Shown here piece after piece: positions 55,360-64,000 of a DNA stretch of 64,000 bases; position 1 is the stretch's first letter, and each line of letters starts with the position of its first letter. A model generated the notes under the pieces. The model had not been told where the DNA came from. It ran no database searches and was given only the letters and a program-made list of their open reading frames with translations. The DNA is from Mycobacterium sp. 852002-50816_SCH5313054-b (GTDB taxonomy: Bacteria > Actinomycetota > Actinomycetes > Mycobacteriales > Mycobacteriaceae), in contig NZ_LZIC01000027.1 of the NCBI RefSeq assembly GCF_001667185.1, forward strand, positions 87,106-151,105. Reading direction: 5' to 3'. The position numbers were made by a program, and so were the translations under genes.

Positions 55360-56703
55360 TTACACGACCGCGGTGTCGGGCTCGGCGAAGCCGGGGATCA
55401 GCTCCTCCGACAGCGCCTTGATCGGCACGTGCGCATCCAGCTGGCACAGGATCGCGGCCACCGAAGCGATGACGCGCATCGGTATCGCCAGCTTGGGCGG
55501 CAGGTCCATCTGCCGGGCCGTCTTGATCTGCGACACCGACCGGTCTATCTGCACCACGGTCATCTTCTGCAGCCACTTGCGGGTGTAGTGGAACACGTCG
55601 ACCTCGATGGGTTCGACGTACTGGCGCAGCATCTCGTCGATGTCGCGCACCGAGACCTGTTGGCCTTTCTGGATGAAGCCGACCTTCTCCATCGTCGGCA
55701 ACAGCAGGTCGTAGTTCTTGTCGCGGGCCAACCGGATCGTCATGCCCAGCTCGACGGGGTAGCCGCCGGGCAGCGGCGCGACGGCACCGAAGTCGATGAC
55801 GCCCATCCGGCCGTCGGGCATCAGCATGAAGTTCCCGGGGTGGGCGTCGCCGTGCAGCATTTCCAGCCGGCGCGGCGCGTCGAAGGTGAGCTCGAGCAAT
55901 CGGGTGCCGATCAGGTCGCGCTGCTCGGTGGTCCCATTGCGGATGATCTCCGCCATGTGGATGCCCTCGATCCACTCCTGGACCACGACCTTGGGCGCGC
56001 TGGCCACGACGTGTGGCACCAGGAAGTGCGGGCTGTCCTGATACGCCTTGGCGAACTTGCGCTGGTTGTCGGCCTCGAGCCGGTAGTCGAGTTCCATCTC
56101 GGTGCGCTCGAACAATTCGTCGACCACGCCCTGGACGTCCGCGCCCGGCGAGAGTTGCTTGAGCACGCCGACCATCCGCTGCATGGTCTTCAGGTCGGCG
56201 CGCAGCGCCTCGTCGGCGCCGGGGTACTGGATCTTCACGGCCACCTCGCGGCCGTCGGACCAGACCGCCTTGTGTACCTGGCCGATGCTGGCCGACGCCA
56301 CCGGGGTGTCGTCGAACGAGCTGAACCGCTCCCGCCACTTGGTGCCCAGCTGGGCGTCGAGCACGCGGTGCACCTTGGCCGCGGGCAGCGGCGGGGCGTC
56401 CTTCTGCAGCTTGGTCAACGCCTCGCGGTACGGCTCGCCGTAGTCCTCGGGGATGGCGGCCTCCATCACCGACAGGGCCTGGCCGACCTTCATCGCGCCG
56501 CCCTTGAGCTCACCCAGGACGGTGAACAACTGGTTGGCGGCCTTCTCCAGCATCTCGGCCTGGACTTCGTCCTTCGACTTGCCCGTCAACCGCTTACCGA
56601 AGCCGAGCGCCGCCCGGCCGGCGAAGCCGACCGGAATGCTGGCCAGCTTCGCGTTTCGCGCAGCACGGCCGCGTTTGATGTCTGCCACGTCTCCATCATC
56701 CAT
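55360..56703 (-). CDS. ABC1/UbiB-family atypical kinase (MABP-1-like)
   Basis: 447 residues, the same as Rv3197. UbiB marks: KGGAMKVGQALS (KxGQ), SASIGQVHKAVW (the A-rich loop replacing the Gly-rich loop), VAVKIQYPG with the ATP-binding Lys, LHGDAHPGNFML catalytic loop, and GVIDFGAVAPL with the DFG Asp. ABC1 proteins support lipid or quinone biosynthesis. Rv3197 is reported to bind macrolides and affect WhiB7-linked tolerance, which suits its place beside whiB7. Confidence 0.9.
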   Translation of the reverse strand: MDDGDVADIKRGRAARNAKLASIPVGFAGRAALGFGKRLTGKSKDEVQAEMLEKAANQLFTVLGELKGGAMKVGQALSVMEAAIPEDYGEPYREALTKLQKDAPPLPAAKVHRVLDAQLGTKWRERFSSFDDTPVASASIGQVHKAVWSDGREVAVKIQYPGADEALRADLKTMQRMVGVLKQLSPGADVQGVVDELFERTEMELDYRLEADNQRKFAKAYQDSPHFLVPHVVASAPKVVVQEWIEGIHMAEIIRNGTTEQRDLIGTRLLELTFDAPRRLEMLHGDAHPGNFMLMPDGRMGVIDFGAVAPLPGGYPVELGMTIRLARDKNYDLLLPTMEKVGFIQKGQQVSVRDIDEMLRQYVEPIEVDVFHYTRKWLQKMTVVQIDRSVSQIKTARQMDLPPKLAIPMRVIASVAAILCQLDAHVPIKALSEELIPGFAEPDTAVV

Positions 56704-56777
56704 GACGGTCGGCGCGCGGGACCCGTGATCCGGACCATAGGTTGTCTTTGCACTCAGGAGAAACGGGAGACGAAACC

Positions 56778-56951
56778 ATGGCAGCAAAGCAAGCGCAGCA
56801 CGACGCCGCCGACGCCCTGTTCCGGGCGATCATCGAAACGCTGGACAAGAACCGCAAGGACGGCACCCTGACGGCCGAGATCCTGGAGGAGCTCGCCAGG
56901 GCGTATTCATCGGTGTCGTCGTGCGTCCCCGAACAGGGACGGCTCGGGTAG
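56778..56951 (+). CDS. Small 57-residue protein ending in a Ser/Cys-rich segment
   Basis: A 57-codon gene: an amphipathic, charged helical region (HDAADALFRAIIETLDKNRK, then TLTAEILEELARAY) followed by a short SSVSSCVPEQGRLG tail. GGGAG lies upstream of ATG 56778. It is divergent from the ABC1 gene and converges on the E1-like gene, 10 bases away. Probably the Rv3196A-type small protein. The leader-plus-short-tail form with Ser and Cys recalls RiPP precursors, but this is only an idea. Confidence 0.65.
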   Translation: MAAKQAQHDAADALFRAIIETLDKNRKDGTLTAEILEELARAYSSVSSCVPEQGRLG

Positions 56952-56961
56952 GACAGGGGGC

Positions 56962-57819
56962 TCAGCACGAGCACAGCGGATGTTTGGTCCATTGCCGCGC
57001 GACGATCGAACCTGCGTTGACGTCGAATTCCAGCGTCGCGTTCAGGGCCGGCGGCGGCGCGGGATCGGGCACGGGCTGCTGCCCGCGCACCGCCGCGATC
57101 ACCCGGTTCACCTGGCTGAGCGCCAGCGCCGCCGTCGCGAGCAGGGTGGCCCGGTCGGCCACCCCGACGGTGTCGCGCAGCTGGGCGGCGATGGCCGGCC
57201 AGGAGGCGTCGCGGTCGCTGCGGTGCAGGTCGGCGCAGCCCAGGCAGCTCGTCACGCCGGGGATGACGAGCGGACCCACCAGACCGGTGCCGTCTCGCAC
57301 CCGAACCGGAAGGTGCGGGACGCCCCGGCCGTGCAGGTCGCGCACCATGCGGGGGTCGGCGACCAGATAATCCGACAGCACCACCAGGTCCACCGAGTCG
57401 GGCGACACGGCGGCGTGCGGCTGGCTGCTGGTGGCGACGCGGGCCCCCGAGCAGCGCAACGCCTCCACGAGCAGCTCGGACAGCGGGCCCCGGCCGTGGA
57501 TGCGGATCGACGCCGCGCGCCCGCGGGGCTGACGGCATTCGGTCGCGACGCCCGCGCCCACCAGTTGGGCGACGAGGCCGGCCAGGCCTTCGGCGTCGCG
57601 CAAGCCACGGTCGACGGCGTGCCGCCGCAACTCGGAGAGGGGGGTGGGTGATCGCATGCACCGCAGCAGCCTGGCCAACTCGGCCGCGGCCAGGCCGCGC
57701 GGCGGACGGACCAGCACGGCGCGGCGCGGATCCCAGCCGACCTGCACGGCGCCGTCGGGTCGCAGCAGCACCGGCATCGCCGGGTCGAGCGCATACACCG
57801 ACAGCACGGCCTTGGACAT
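56962..57819 (-). CDS. TOMM/RiPP-type E1-like (ocin-ThiF-like, 'cyclodehydratase' partner) protein, Rv3196-like
   Basis: 285 residues. The N-terminal third is a winged-helix-like peptide-binding region (RRAVLVRPPRGLAAAELARL, then SPTPLSELRRHAVDRGL). The centre is a degenerate Rossmann fold (VDLVVLSDYLVADPRMVRDL). The zinc site is SCLGCADLHRSDRD (CxxC) with the last two Cys at the very end, HPLCSC. This is the architecture of leader-binding E1-like proteins that feed YcaO enzymes. No YcaO gene is in the window. Equivalent to Rv3196; function unproven. Confidence 0.72.
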   Translation of the reverse strand: MSKAVLSVYALDPAMPVLLRPDGAVQVGWDPRRAVLVRPPRGLAAAELARLLRCMRSPTPLSELRRHAVDRGLRDAEGLAGLVAQLVGAGVATECRQPRGRAASIRIHGRGPLSELLVEALRCSGARVATSSQPHAAVSPDSVDLVVLSDYLVADPRMVRDLHGRGVPHLPVRVRDGTGLVGPLVIPGVTSCLGCADLHRSDRDASWPAIAAQLRDTVGVADRATLLATAALALSQVNRVIAAVRGQQPVPDPAPPPALNATLEFDVNAGSIVARQWTKHPLCSC

Positions 57820-57885
57820 GGCTGGAGACTGCCAGGCCGACGGCGGGCGCCGCGCTCAGTTATCCACAGCGTCGCGGCCGCGCCG

Positions 57886-58623
57886 TCACGAGGTGACGAC
57901 GATCGATTTCTGCCCGACCTTCCAGGCGGTCATGAAACGTTTGATGCTGACCTTCGTGTTGGCGTGGTCGGCGTAGGGGTCGTTGAAGTGAACGGTGTCG
58001 CTGTTGGTGTCGACCCCGGTGACGACGAGCAGGTGATCGGGCGCGCTGCGCTGGTCGTCGCTGTTCAAAACGGTTCCGCCGTTGACCCATGCGATGACCT
58101 TGCGGCCGGCGCCGAGGTACTGCTCCAGCGCCGGCAGCCCGGTCTGGTCGGGCTGCGTGTCGTAGATCATGCGTGACTTGATCCCGTAGTGCTCGAGCAA
58201 CACGACCGTGTCGGCCATGTCGATGCCACCGGCGTCGGTTTCGTGGCCCGGGTCGCCGGTGGGCAGGTAGATCGGGCCGTCGCGGATCACCGAGGGCGTG
58301 TTCTGGGCCAGCTTGATGATCTGCTTCTCCGTCGGGGCGTTGCCGGTGACCTCACCGACCACGTCGGCCACCGAGGCCAGCCCGCAGGTGTCCTCCAGCG
58401 ACTGCTGCACCCAGTATTTGGCCGCCGCGTCGGGGTCGCCGTACACGCCGTCGGCGGTCGCCCGTGCCTGCGGCGTCGGGTTGTCGTGCGTGCTGGCAGT
58501 GACGCGCGCCGCTGGCGGCGCGAGGCCACACCCGGACACCGACGCGACGCCGGCCAAGCCGATGCAAGCGCCCGCCAGGGCGACGCGCACCGCGGTGGCG
58601 ATCCTGACCATGCTCGCTCGCAA
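57886..58623 (-). CDS. C39-like cysteine peptidase lipoprotein
   Basis: 245 residues. Signal peptide with lipobox SVSGC near residue 32, a short linker, then a papain-like C39_2 domain: WVQQSLEDTCGLASVADVVG (oxyanion Gln and nucleophile Cys near 80), DHLLVVTGVD (His), and HFNDPYADH (Asn/Asp). Such proteins cut peptides at double-glycine-like sites or other extracytoplasmic targets. It would sit on the outer face of the membrane. It lies 66 bases upstream of the E1-like gene on the same strand. ATG 58611 is an alternative start. Confidence 0.78.
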   Translation of the reverse strand: MRASMVRIATAVRVALAGACIGLAGVASVSGCGLAPPAARVTASTHDNPTPQARATADGVYGDPDAAAKYWVQQSLEDTCGLASVADVVGEVTGNAPTEKQIIKLAQNTPSVIRDGPIYLPTGDPGHETDAGGIDMADTVVLLEHYGIKSRMIYDTQPDQTGLPALEQYLGAGRKVIAWVNGGTVLNSDDQRSAPDHLLVVTGVDTNSDTVHFNDPYADHANTKVSIKRFMTAWKVGQKSIVVTS

Positions 58624-58687
58624 AGAAGTCGGCCCGACAATCGATTGGTCTGCAAGGTAGCACCGTCAGCAAACGGCCGCGACCTGA

Positions 58688-60067
58688 TCAGTTGTCGCCG
58701 GCGCCGCCGTTGGAGTCGGGGTCCTCGAGTTTGGCGATCGCCTCGTCGATGCCGCTGGTGTCCCCGCCGATGATGCGGTCGATGAATCCGGCCGGCTCGT
58801 CGAGGTCCTCCGCGCCGGGCAGCAGGTCCGGGTGCTGCCAGACGGCGTCGCGGGCGTCGGCGCCGGCGGCCTCGGTCAGGCGTTCCCACAGCGCGGCGGC
58901 CTCCCGCAGCTTGCGCGGGCGCAGCTCGAGGCCGACCAGCGTCGCGAACGTCTGCTCGGCCGGGCCGCCGCTGGCCCGTCGCCGGCGCAGCGTCTCGCTC
59001 AGCGCGGCCGTGCCGGGGATCCGATCGCCCAGGGCCGCGGTGACCACCACCTGCACCCAGCCGTCGATCAATGCCAGCAGGGTCTCGAGCCGCTCCAGCG
59101 CCTGCTGCTGCTCCGGGGTCGCCTTCGGCTCGAAGACGCCCTGACCGAGCAGGCTCTCGATGGCCGCCGGATCGGCCAGCGACGCCGGATTGAAGTCGCG
59201 CGCCAGCTCCTCGATTCCGCTCATGTCGATCTTCATGCCCCGGGCGTAGGCCTCGACCGCGCCCAGCAACTGGCTGGACAGCCACGGCACGTGGCTGAAC
59301 AGCCGGTGGTGCGCGGCCTCGCGCGCGGCCAGGAAGGTCAGGATCTCGCTGCGCGGCTGCTCGAGCCCGGCGGCGAACGATTCGAGCGCGTCGGGCAGGA
59401 TCGCGGCGATCCCCTTGGGGCCCAGCGGCAACCCGATGTCGGTCGAGGTCAGCACCTCACGCGACAGCCGGCCCAGCGCCTGGCCCAGCTGCGAGCCGAA
59501 GGCCATGCCGCCCATCTGCGACATCATCGCCAGCAGCGGACCCGCCATGCCCTTGGCCTCGTCGGGCAGCGACGACGCCCACACCGTCGCGATCTGCTCG
59601 GCCATCGGATCGCAGAGCCGCTTCCAGGTGGCCAGCGTGTTATCGACCCAGTCGGTGGGGCTCCACCCCACCGCCTTCGACGTGCCCGCGGGCAGCGCCG
59701 TCGCGCCGTCCAGCCAGGTCTCGGCGAGGTGGACCGCATCGGCGATCGCCTTGGTCGTCGAGGCGGGGACGGGTGCGACGAACCCGATCGAGCTGGACGC
59801 CACCCGCCGCGCCAGCTCGTAGTTGACCGGCCCGGACGCCTTGCCCCCGGTCGCGACGGTGCCCGCGCTGCTGAACATCTGGCCCAGCTGGGTGAAGATC
59901 TGGCCCAGGTCGCCCATGCCGAAATCCCCGCCCAGGCCGAAGGCGCCCAACGGGTCGGACGCCCCCGCGTGAGGATCGGGATCTTTCTTCCCATGCTGCT
60001 CGTGCTCCGGGTCCTCGCCGGAGGAGAAGCCGAAAGGCAGGTCAGACATATCGCTAACGGTACTCAC
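58688..60067 (-). CDS. DUF2342 zincin-like protein (Rv3195-like)
   Basis: 459 residues. An acidic, Gly-rich N-terminus of about 60 residues is followed by a mostly helical domain with DGATALPAGTSKAVGWSPTD, MGGMAFGSQLGQALGRL, and AAREAAHHRLFSHVPWL, where a zincin-type Glu/His cluster sits without a full HExxH. Protease activity is thus unclear. Close in length to Rv3195 (472 aa). A second ATG at 60049 (MSDLPFGFSSGE) is a likely alternative start. Divergent from the PDZ-Lon gene. Confidence 0.83.
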   Translation of the reverse strand: MSTVSDMSDLPFGFSSGEDPEHEQHGKKDPDPHAGASDPLGAFGLGGDFGMGDLGQIFTQLGQMFSSAGTVATGGKASGPVNYELARRVASSSIGFVAPVPASTTKAIADAVHLAETWLDGATALPAGTSKAVGWSPTDWVDNTLATWKRLCDPMAEQIATVWASSLPDEAKGMAGPLLAMMSQMGGMAFGSQLGQALGRLSREVLTSTDIGLPLGPKGIAAILPDALESFAAGLEQPRSEILTFLAAREAAHHRLFSHVPWLSSQLLGAVEAYARGMKIDMSGIEELARDFNPASLADPAAIESLLGQGVFEPKATPEQQQALERLETLLALIDGWVQVVVTAALGDRIPGTAALSETLRRRRASGGPAEQTFATLVGLELRPRKLREAAALWERLTEAAGADARDAVWQHPDLLPGAEDLDEPAGFIDRIIGGDTSGIDEAIAKLEDPDSNGGAGDN

Positions 60068-60145
60068 CGCTGGAATGCGGCGCGCGATCTCGGGTCACGC
60101 TCGTAGCTGAACGAGGCCGGCCGGGATCCGGTTAGGGTAAGCGGC

Positions 60146-61168
60146 GTGAACAGGCGGATCCTGACCTTGCTCGTCGCGCTGGTGCCGATCGTGGTTTTCG
60201 GCGTGCTGCTCGCGGTGGTGACGGTGCCGTTTGTGTCGCTGGGGCCGGGTCCGACGTTCGACACACTCGGCGAGGTCGACGGCAAGCAGGTGGTCGCGAT
60301 CGAGGGCACCGTGACGCACCCGACGACCGGCCACCTGAACATGACGACGGTGTCGCAGCGCGACGAGCTGAGCCTGGGCGAAGCGCTGACGCTGTGGTTG
60401 TCGGGTCAGGAACAGCTGGTTCCGCGCGATCTCGTCTACCCGCCCGGCAAGTCGCGGGACGAGGTCGACAAGGCCAACAACGCCGACTTCAAGCAGTCGG
60501 AGGACAGCGCCGAATACGCCGCCCTGGGGTACCTGAAGTACCCCGCCGCGGTGACCGTCGCGACGGTCACCGACCCGGGGCCGTCGGCGGGCAAGCTGAA
60601 GGCCGGTGACGCCATCGACGGGGTCAACGGCACGCCGGTGGCCACCGTCGAGCAGTTCACCGGATACCTGAAGGACACCAAGCCCGGTCAGGTCCTCACG
60701 ATCGACTATCGCCGCAAGAACGAGCCGGCCGGCGTGGCGCAAATTACGCTGGGAACGAACAAGGATCGCGACTACGGCTTCATGGGGGTGGCGGTGCTCG
60801 ACGCGCCGTGGGCGCCGTTCACCGTCGACTTCAACCTCGCCAACGTGGGCGGGCCGTCGGCCGGGCTGATGTTCAGCCTCGCGGTCGTCGACAAGCTCAC
60901 CACCGGCGACCTGGCCGGCTCGAAGTTCATCGCGGGAACCGGCACCATCTCCGTCGACGGCAAGGTGGGCCAGATCGGCGGCATCACCCACAAGATGGCC
61001 GCCGCCCACGCGGCCGGGGCCACGGTGTTTCTGGTCCCCGGCAAGAATTGCTACGAGGCGACCTCGGACAATCCGTCCGGCTTGCGCTTGGTGAAGGTGG
61101 AGACCCTCAGCCAGGCGGTGGACGCGCTGCACGCGATCACGTCGGGCGGTCAGCCGCCCAGTTGCTAG
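60146..61168 (+). CDS. PDZ-domain, Lon-type (S16) membrane protease
   Basis: 340 residues, as in Rv3194c. An N-terminal transmembrane helix (LLVALVPIVVFGVLLAVVTV), a PDZ domain (about 130-210, KAGDAIDGVNGTPVATVEQF), and a Lon-like serine protease domain with catalytic Ser in NVGGPSAGLMFSLAV and Lys in ITHKMAAAHAAGA. It probably degrades or processes proteins at the outer face of the membrane, with PDZ binding substrate tails. GTG start. The UPF0182 gene follows 89 bases on. Confidence 0.9.
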   Translation: MNRRILTLLVALVPIVVFGVLLAVVTVPFVSLGPGPTFDTLGEVDGKQVVAIEGTVTHPTTGHLNMTTVSQRDELSLGEALTLWLSGQEQLVPRDLVYPPGKSRDEVDKANNADFKQSEDSAEYAALGYLKYPAAVTVATVTDPGPSAGKLKAGDAIDGVNGTPVATVEQFTGYLKDTKPGQVLTIDYRRKNEPAGVAQITLGTNKDRDYGFMGVAVLDAPWAPFTVDFNLANVGGPSAGLMFSLAVVDKLTTGDLAGSKFIAGTGTISVDGKVGQIGGITHKMAAAHAAGATVFLVPGKNCYEATSDNPSGLRLVKVETLSQAVDALHAITSGGQPPSC

Positions 61169-61257
61169 CCCGGCCGGACAGCCGCGTGAGATGCGTACAG
61201 TTGTGATCTAGAAATCTCATTCTCAACGCCAGCCAAAACGATCAGGGAGCGTAGCCA

Positions 61258-64000
61258 GTGGGGATGCGGCCCACCGCACGGATGCCGAAGCTGACTCGGC
61301 GCAGCCGGATTCTGATCCTGATCGCACTGGGTGTGATCGTTTTGCTGCTCGCCGGCCCGCGGCTGATCGACGCCTACGTCGACTGGCTGTGGTTCGGTGA
61401 GCTGGGCTATCGCTCGGTGTTCACCACCGTGCTGGTCACCCGCATCGTGGTCTTTCTGGTCGCCGGCCTGCTGGTCGGCGGCATCGTGTTCGCCGGGCTC
61501 GCCCTGGCCTATCGCACCCGGCCCGTGTTCGTGCCGAGCAACAACAACGATCCCGTGGCGCGTTACCGGGCGGTCGTGGTGTCGCGGCTGCGGGTGGTGG
61601 GCATCGGCGTCCCGGTGGCGGTGGGCCTGCTGGCCGGCATCATCGCGCAGAGCTATTGGGTGCGGGTCCAGCTTTTCCTGCACGGCGGGAGCTTCGGCAT
61701 CAGGGATCCGCAGTTCGGCAAGGACCTCGGCTTCTACGCGTTCGACCTGCCGTTCTACCGGCTCCTGCTCAGCTACATGTTCGTGGCCGTTTTCCTGGCC
61801 CTTTTGGCGAACGTGCTGTCGCACTACATCTTTGGCGGCGTCCGGCTGTCCGGCCGCACCGGGGCGCTGAGCCGCTCGGCGCGAATCCAGCTGGTGACCC
61901 TGGTCGGGCTGCTGGTGCTGCTCAAGGCCGTCGCCTATTGGCTGGACCGCTACGAGCTGCTGTCGCACACGCGCGGCGGCAAGCCGTTCACCGGTGCGGG
62001 CTACACCGACATCAATGCCGTGCTGCCGGCGAAGCTGATCCTGATGGCGATCGCGGTGATCTGCGCGGCGGCGGTGTTCTCCGCAATCGTCCTGAAAGAC
62101 TTGCGGATTCCGGCCATCGGCCTGGTGCTGTTGCTGCTGTCGTCGATGATCGTGGGCGCCGGGTGGCCGTTGATCGTCGAGCAGATCAGCGTCAGACCCA
62201 ATGCGGCGCAGAAGGAAAGCGAATACATCAGCCGCAGCATCGCCGCGACGAGGCAGGCCTATGGCTTGACGTCCGATCAGGTCAGCTACCGTAACTACAC
62301 CGGCGACGGCCAGGCCACCGCGCAGCAGGTCGCGGCCGACCGGGCGACCACCTCCAACATCCGGCTGCTGGACCCCACGATCGTCAGCCCGGCGTTCACC
62401 CAGTTCCAGCAGGGCAAGAACTTCTACTACTTCCCGGACCAGCTGTCCATCGACCGGTACCTCGACCGCAACGGGGCGTTGCGCGACTACGTCGTTGCCG
62501 CGCGGGAACTCAACCCCGACCGGCTGATCGACAACCAGCGGGACTGGATCAACCGGCACACCGTCTACACCCACGGCAACGGCTTCATCGCGTCGCCGGC
62601 CAACACGGTGCGCGGAATCGCCAACGACCCCAACCAAAACGGCGGCTACCCCGAGTTTCTTGCCAACGTCGTCGGCGCCAACGGCAGCATCGTGTCCGAC
62701 GGGCCGGCGCCGCTGGACCAGCCGCGCATCTACTACGGGCCGGTCATCTCCAACACCTCCGCCGACTACGCGATCGTCGGTCGCAACGGCACCGACCGCG
62801 AATACGACTACGAGACCAGCGCCGAGACCAAGAACTACACCTACACCGGGCTCGGGGGGGTGCCAGTTGGCGACTGGTTGTCCCGCAGCGTGTTCGCCGC
62901 CAAGTTCGCCGAGCGGAACTTCTTGTTCTCCAACGTGATCGGTTCCAACAGCAAGATCCTGTTCAACCGCGATCCGGCGCGGCGGGTGGAGGCGGTGGCG
63001 CCGTGGCTGACGACCGACAGCGCGGTGTACCCGGCGATCGTCAACAAGCGGCTGGTGTGGATCATCGACGGCTACACCACGCTGGACAACTACCCGTACT
63101 CGGAGTTGACGTCCCTGGAGTCGGCCACCGCCGATTCCAACGAGGTCGCATTCAACCGGCTGGCGCCCGACAAGAAGGTGTCCTACATCCGAAACGCGGT
63201 GAAGGCCACCGTCGATGCCTATGACGGCACCGTCACGCTGTATCAGCAGGACGAACAGGATCCGGTGCTCAAGGCGTGGATGCAGGTGTTCCCCGGCACC
63301 GTCAAGCCTAAGAGCGACATCAGCCCCGAACTCGCCGAGCACCTGCGCTACCCCGAGGACCTGTTCAAGGTGCAGCGGATGCTGCTGGCCAAGTACCACG
63401 TCAACGACCCGGTGACGTTCTTCTCCACGTCGGATTTCTGGGATGTGCCGCTGGACCCGAACCCGACCGCCAGCAGCTATCAGCCGCCCTATTACATCGT
63501 CGCGAAAAACATTGCGAAGAACGACAATTCGGCGTCATACCAGTTGATCAGCGCGATGAACCGGTTCAAGCGCGACTACCTGGCGGCCTACATCAGCGCC
63601 AGCTCGGACCCGGCGACGTATGGCAGGATCACCGTGCTGACCATCCCGGGTCAGGTCAACGGCCCGAAGCTGGCCAACAACGCCATCACCACCGACCCGG
63701 CGGTGTCCCAGGACCTCGGCGTGATCGGGCGCGACAACCAGAACCGGATCCGGTGGGGCAACCTGCTCACCCTGCCGGTGGGCCAGGGCGGCCTGCTCTA
63801 CGTCGAACCCGTCTACGCCTCGCCGGGGGCCAGCGACGCCGCGTCGTCGTACCCGCGGCTGATCCGGGTGGCGATGATGTACAACGACAAGATCGGCTAC
63901 GGCCCCACGGTCAGTGACGCCCTCAACGGGCTGTTCGGGCCCGGCGCGGGCGCGACCGCGACGGGGATTCAACCCACCGAGCCCGGCGCGGCCCCGATCC
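61258..64000 (+). CDS. UPF0182 family large membrane protein, 5' part
   Basis: 914 codons are present; the frame is open to the window end, and Rv3193c has 992 residues, so about 80 are missing. GTG 61258 follows AGGGAG by eight bases. Seven transmembrane helices occupy the first 300 residues ([20 protein letters not shown] onward). A large extracytoplasmic domain follows ([55 protein letters not shown]). Function unknown; conserved across actinobacteria and some other phyla. Confidence 0.92.
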   Translation, partial: MGMRPTARMPKLTRRSRILILIALGVIVLLLAGPRLIDAYVDWLWFGELGYRSVFTTVLVTRIVVFLVAGLLVGGIVFAGLALAYRTRPVFVPSNNNDPVARYRAVVVSRLRVVGIGVPVAVGLLAGIIAQSYWVRVQLFLHGGSFGIRDPQFGKDLGFYAFDLPFYRLLLSYMFVAVFLALLANVLSHYIFGGVRLSGRTGALSRSARIQLVTLVGLLVLLKAVAYWLDRYELLSHTRGGKPFTGAGYTDINAVLPAKLILMAIAVICAAAVFSAIVLKDLRIPAIGLVLLLLSSMIVGAGWPLIVEQISVRPNAAQKESEYISRSIAATRQAYGLTSDQVSYRNYTGDGQATAQQVAADRATTSNIRLLDPTIVSPAFTQFQQGKNFYYFPDQLSIDRYLDRNGALRDYVVAARELNPDRLIDNQRDWINRHTVYTHGNGFIASPANTVRGIANDPNQNGGYPEFLANVVGANGSIVSDGPAPLDQPRIYYGPVISNTSADYAIVGRNGTDREYDYETSAETKNYTYTGLGGVPVGDWLSRSVFAAKFAERNFLFSNVIGSNSKILFNRDPARRVEAVAPWLTTDSAVYPAIVNKRLVWIIDGYTTLDNYPYSELTSLESATADSNEVAFNRLAPDKKVSYIRNAVKATVDAYDGTVTLYQQDEQDPVLKAWMQVFPGTVKPKSDISPELAEHLRYPEDLFKVQRMLLAKYHVNDPVTFFSTSDFWDVPLDPNPTASSYQPPYYIVAKNIAKNDNSASYQLISAMNRFKRDYLAAYISASSDPATYGRITVLTIPGQVNGPKLANNAITTDPAVSQDLGVIGRDNQNRIRWGNLLTLPVGQGGLLYVEPVYASPGASDAASSYPRLIRVAMMYNDKIGYGPTVSDALNGLFGPGAGATATGIQPTEPGAAPI

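Overview
The window is high-GC, densely packed chromosomal DNA from a Mycobacterium. Gene order and protein content match the Rv3238c to Rv3193c stretch of M. tuberculosis, read here in the opposite direction (locus equivalents are from memory, not a search). Intact copies of genes split in M. tuberculosis, a 13E12-type HNH gene and several inserts absent from that species point to a slow-growing non-tuberculous mycobacterium, possibly near the M. avium complex. Species is an inference. No tRNA, rRNA, CRISPR array, transposase or integrase is visible.

Layout. 1-8.7 kb: methyltransferase-like membrane protein (partial), SRPBCC protein, a two-gene K+/H+ antiporter (TrkA-C protein plus KefB), an Rv3235-type protein, an intact wax-ester-synthase-like gene with a degenerate active site, ppk2, a small DUF protein, and the acyl-CoA desaturase pair (reductase plus DesA3), each of the pair preceded by a palindrome. 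8.7-24.9 kb is the accessory part: a decayed SnoaL-like gene, a secreted DUF732 protein, a 2.7 kb insert (lipoprotein, nuclease-like remnant, EBP-like membrane protein, TetR) bounded by two copies of a thiolase 3' end, the thiolase with a divergent HxlR regulator, aroA-rsgA, a SRAP protein, a second small insert bounded by two copies of a 13E12 HNH 3' end, a hydroxyacyl-CoA dehydrogenase, a FAD oxidoreductase, an HdeD protein, a YbaK deacylase and an SDR.

24.9-36 kb: stress and signalling genes: sigH-rshA, ribosomal protein bL37, biotinyl protein TB7.3, pdtaS, whiB1 with a CRP-type site, a lipid kinase, the overlapping gpm2-entC-GNAT operon, a ParA ATPase, a beta-propeller protein and RhlE. 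36-43.6 kb: ferritin-like protein, MmpS-like protein, TB9.4, TetR, zincin DUF3152, moeZ, and the lipV-ATL operon. 43.6-54.6 kb is DNA repair: adnA-adnB, a K+ channel, nudC, mycoredoxin and uvrD2. 54.6-64 kb: whiB7 with a leader-ORF attenuator, an ABC1-family protein, a small peptide gene, a RiPP-type E1-like protein, a C39-like lipoprotein, a DUF2342 protein, a PDZ-Lon protease and the start of a UPF0182 membrane protein.

Most interesting: the whiB7 leader with competing RNA structures; two cases of duplicated gene 3' ends bracketing inserts; a possible RiPP-like neighbourhood (short Ser/Cys-ended peptide, E1-like protein, C39-like protease); and a family of long inverted repeats of similar size, three of four at convergent gene junctions.
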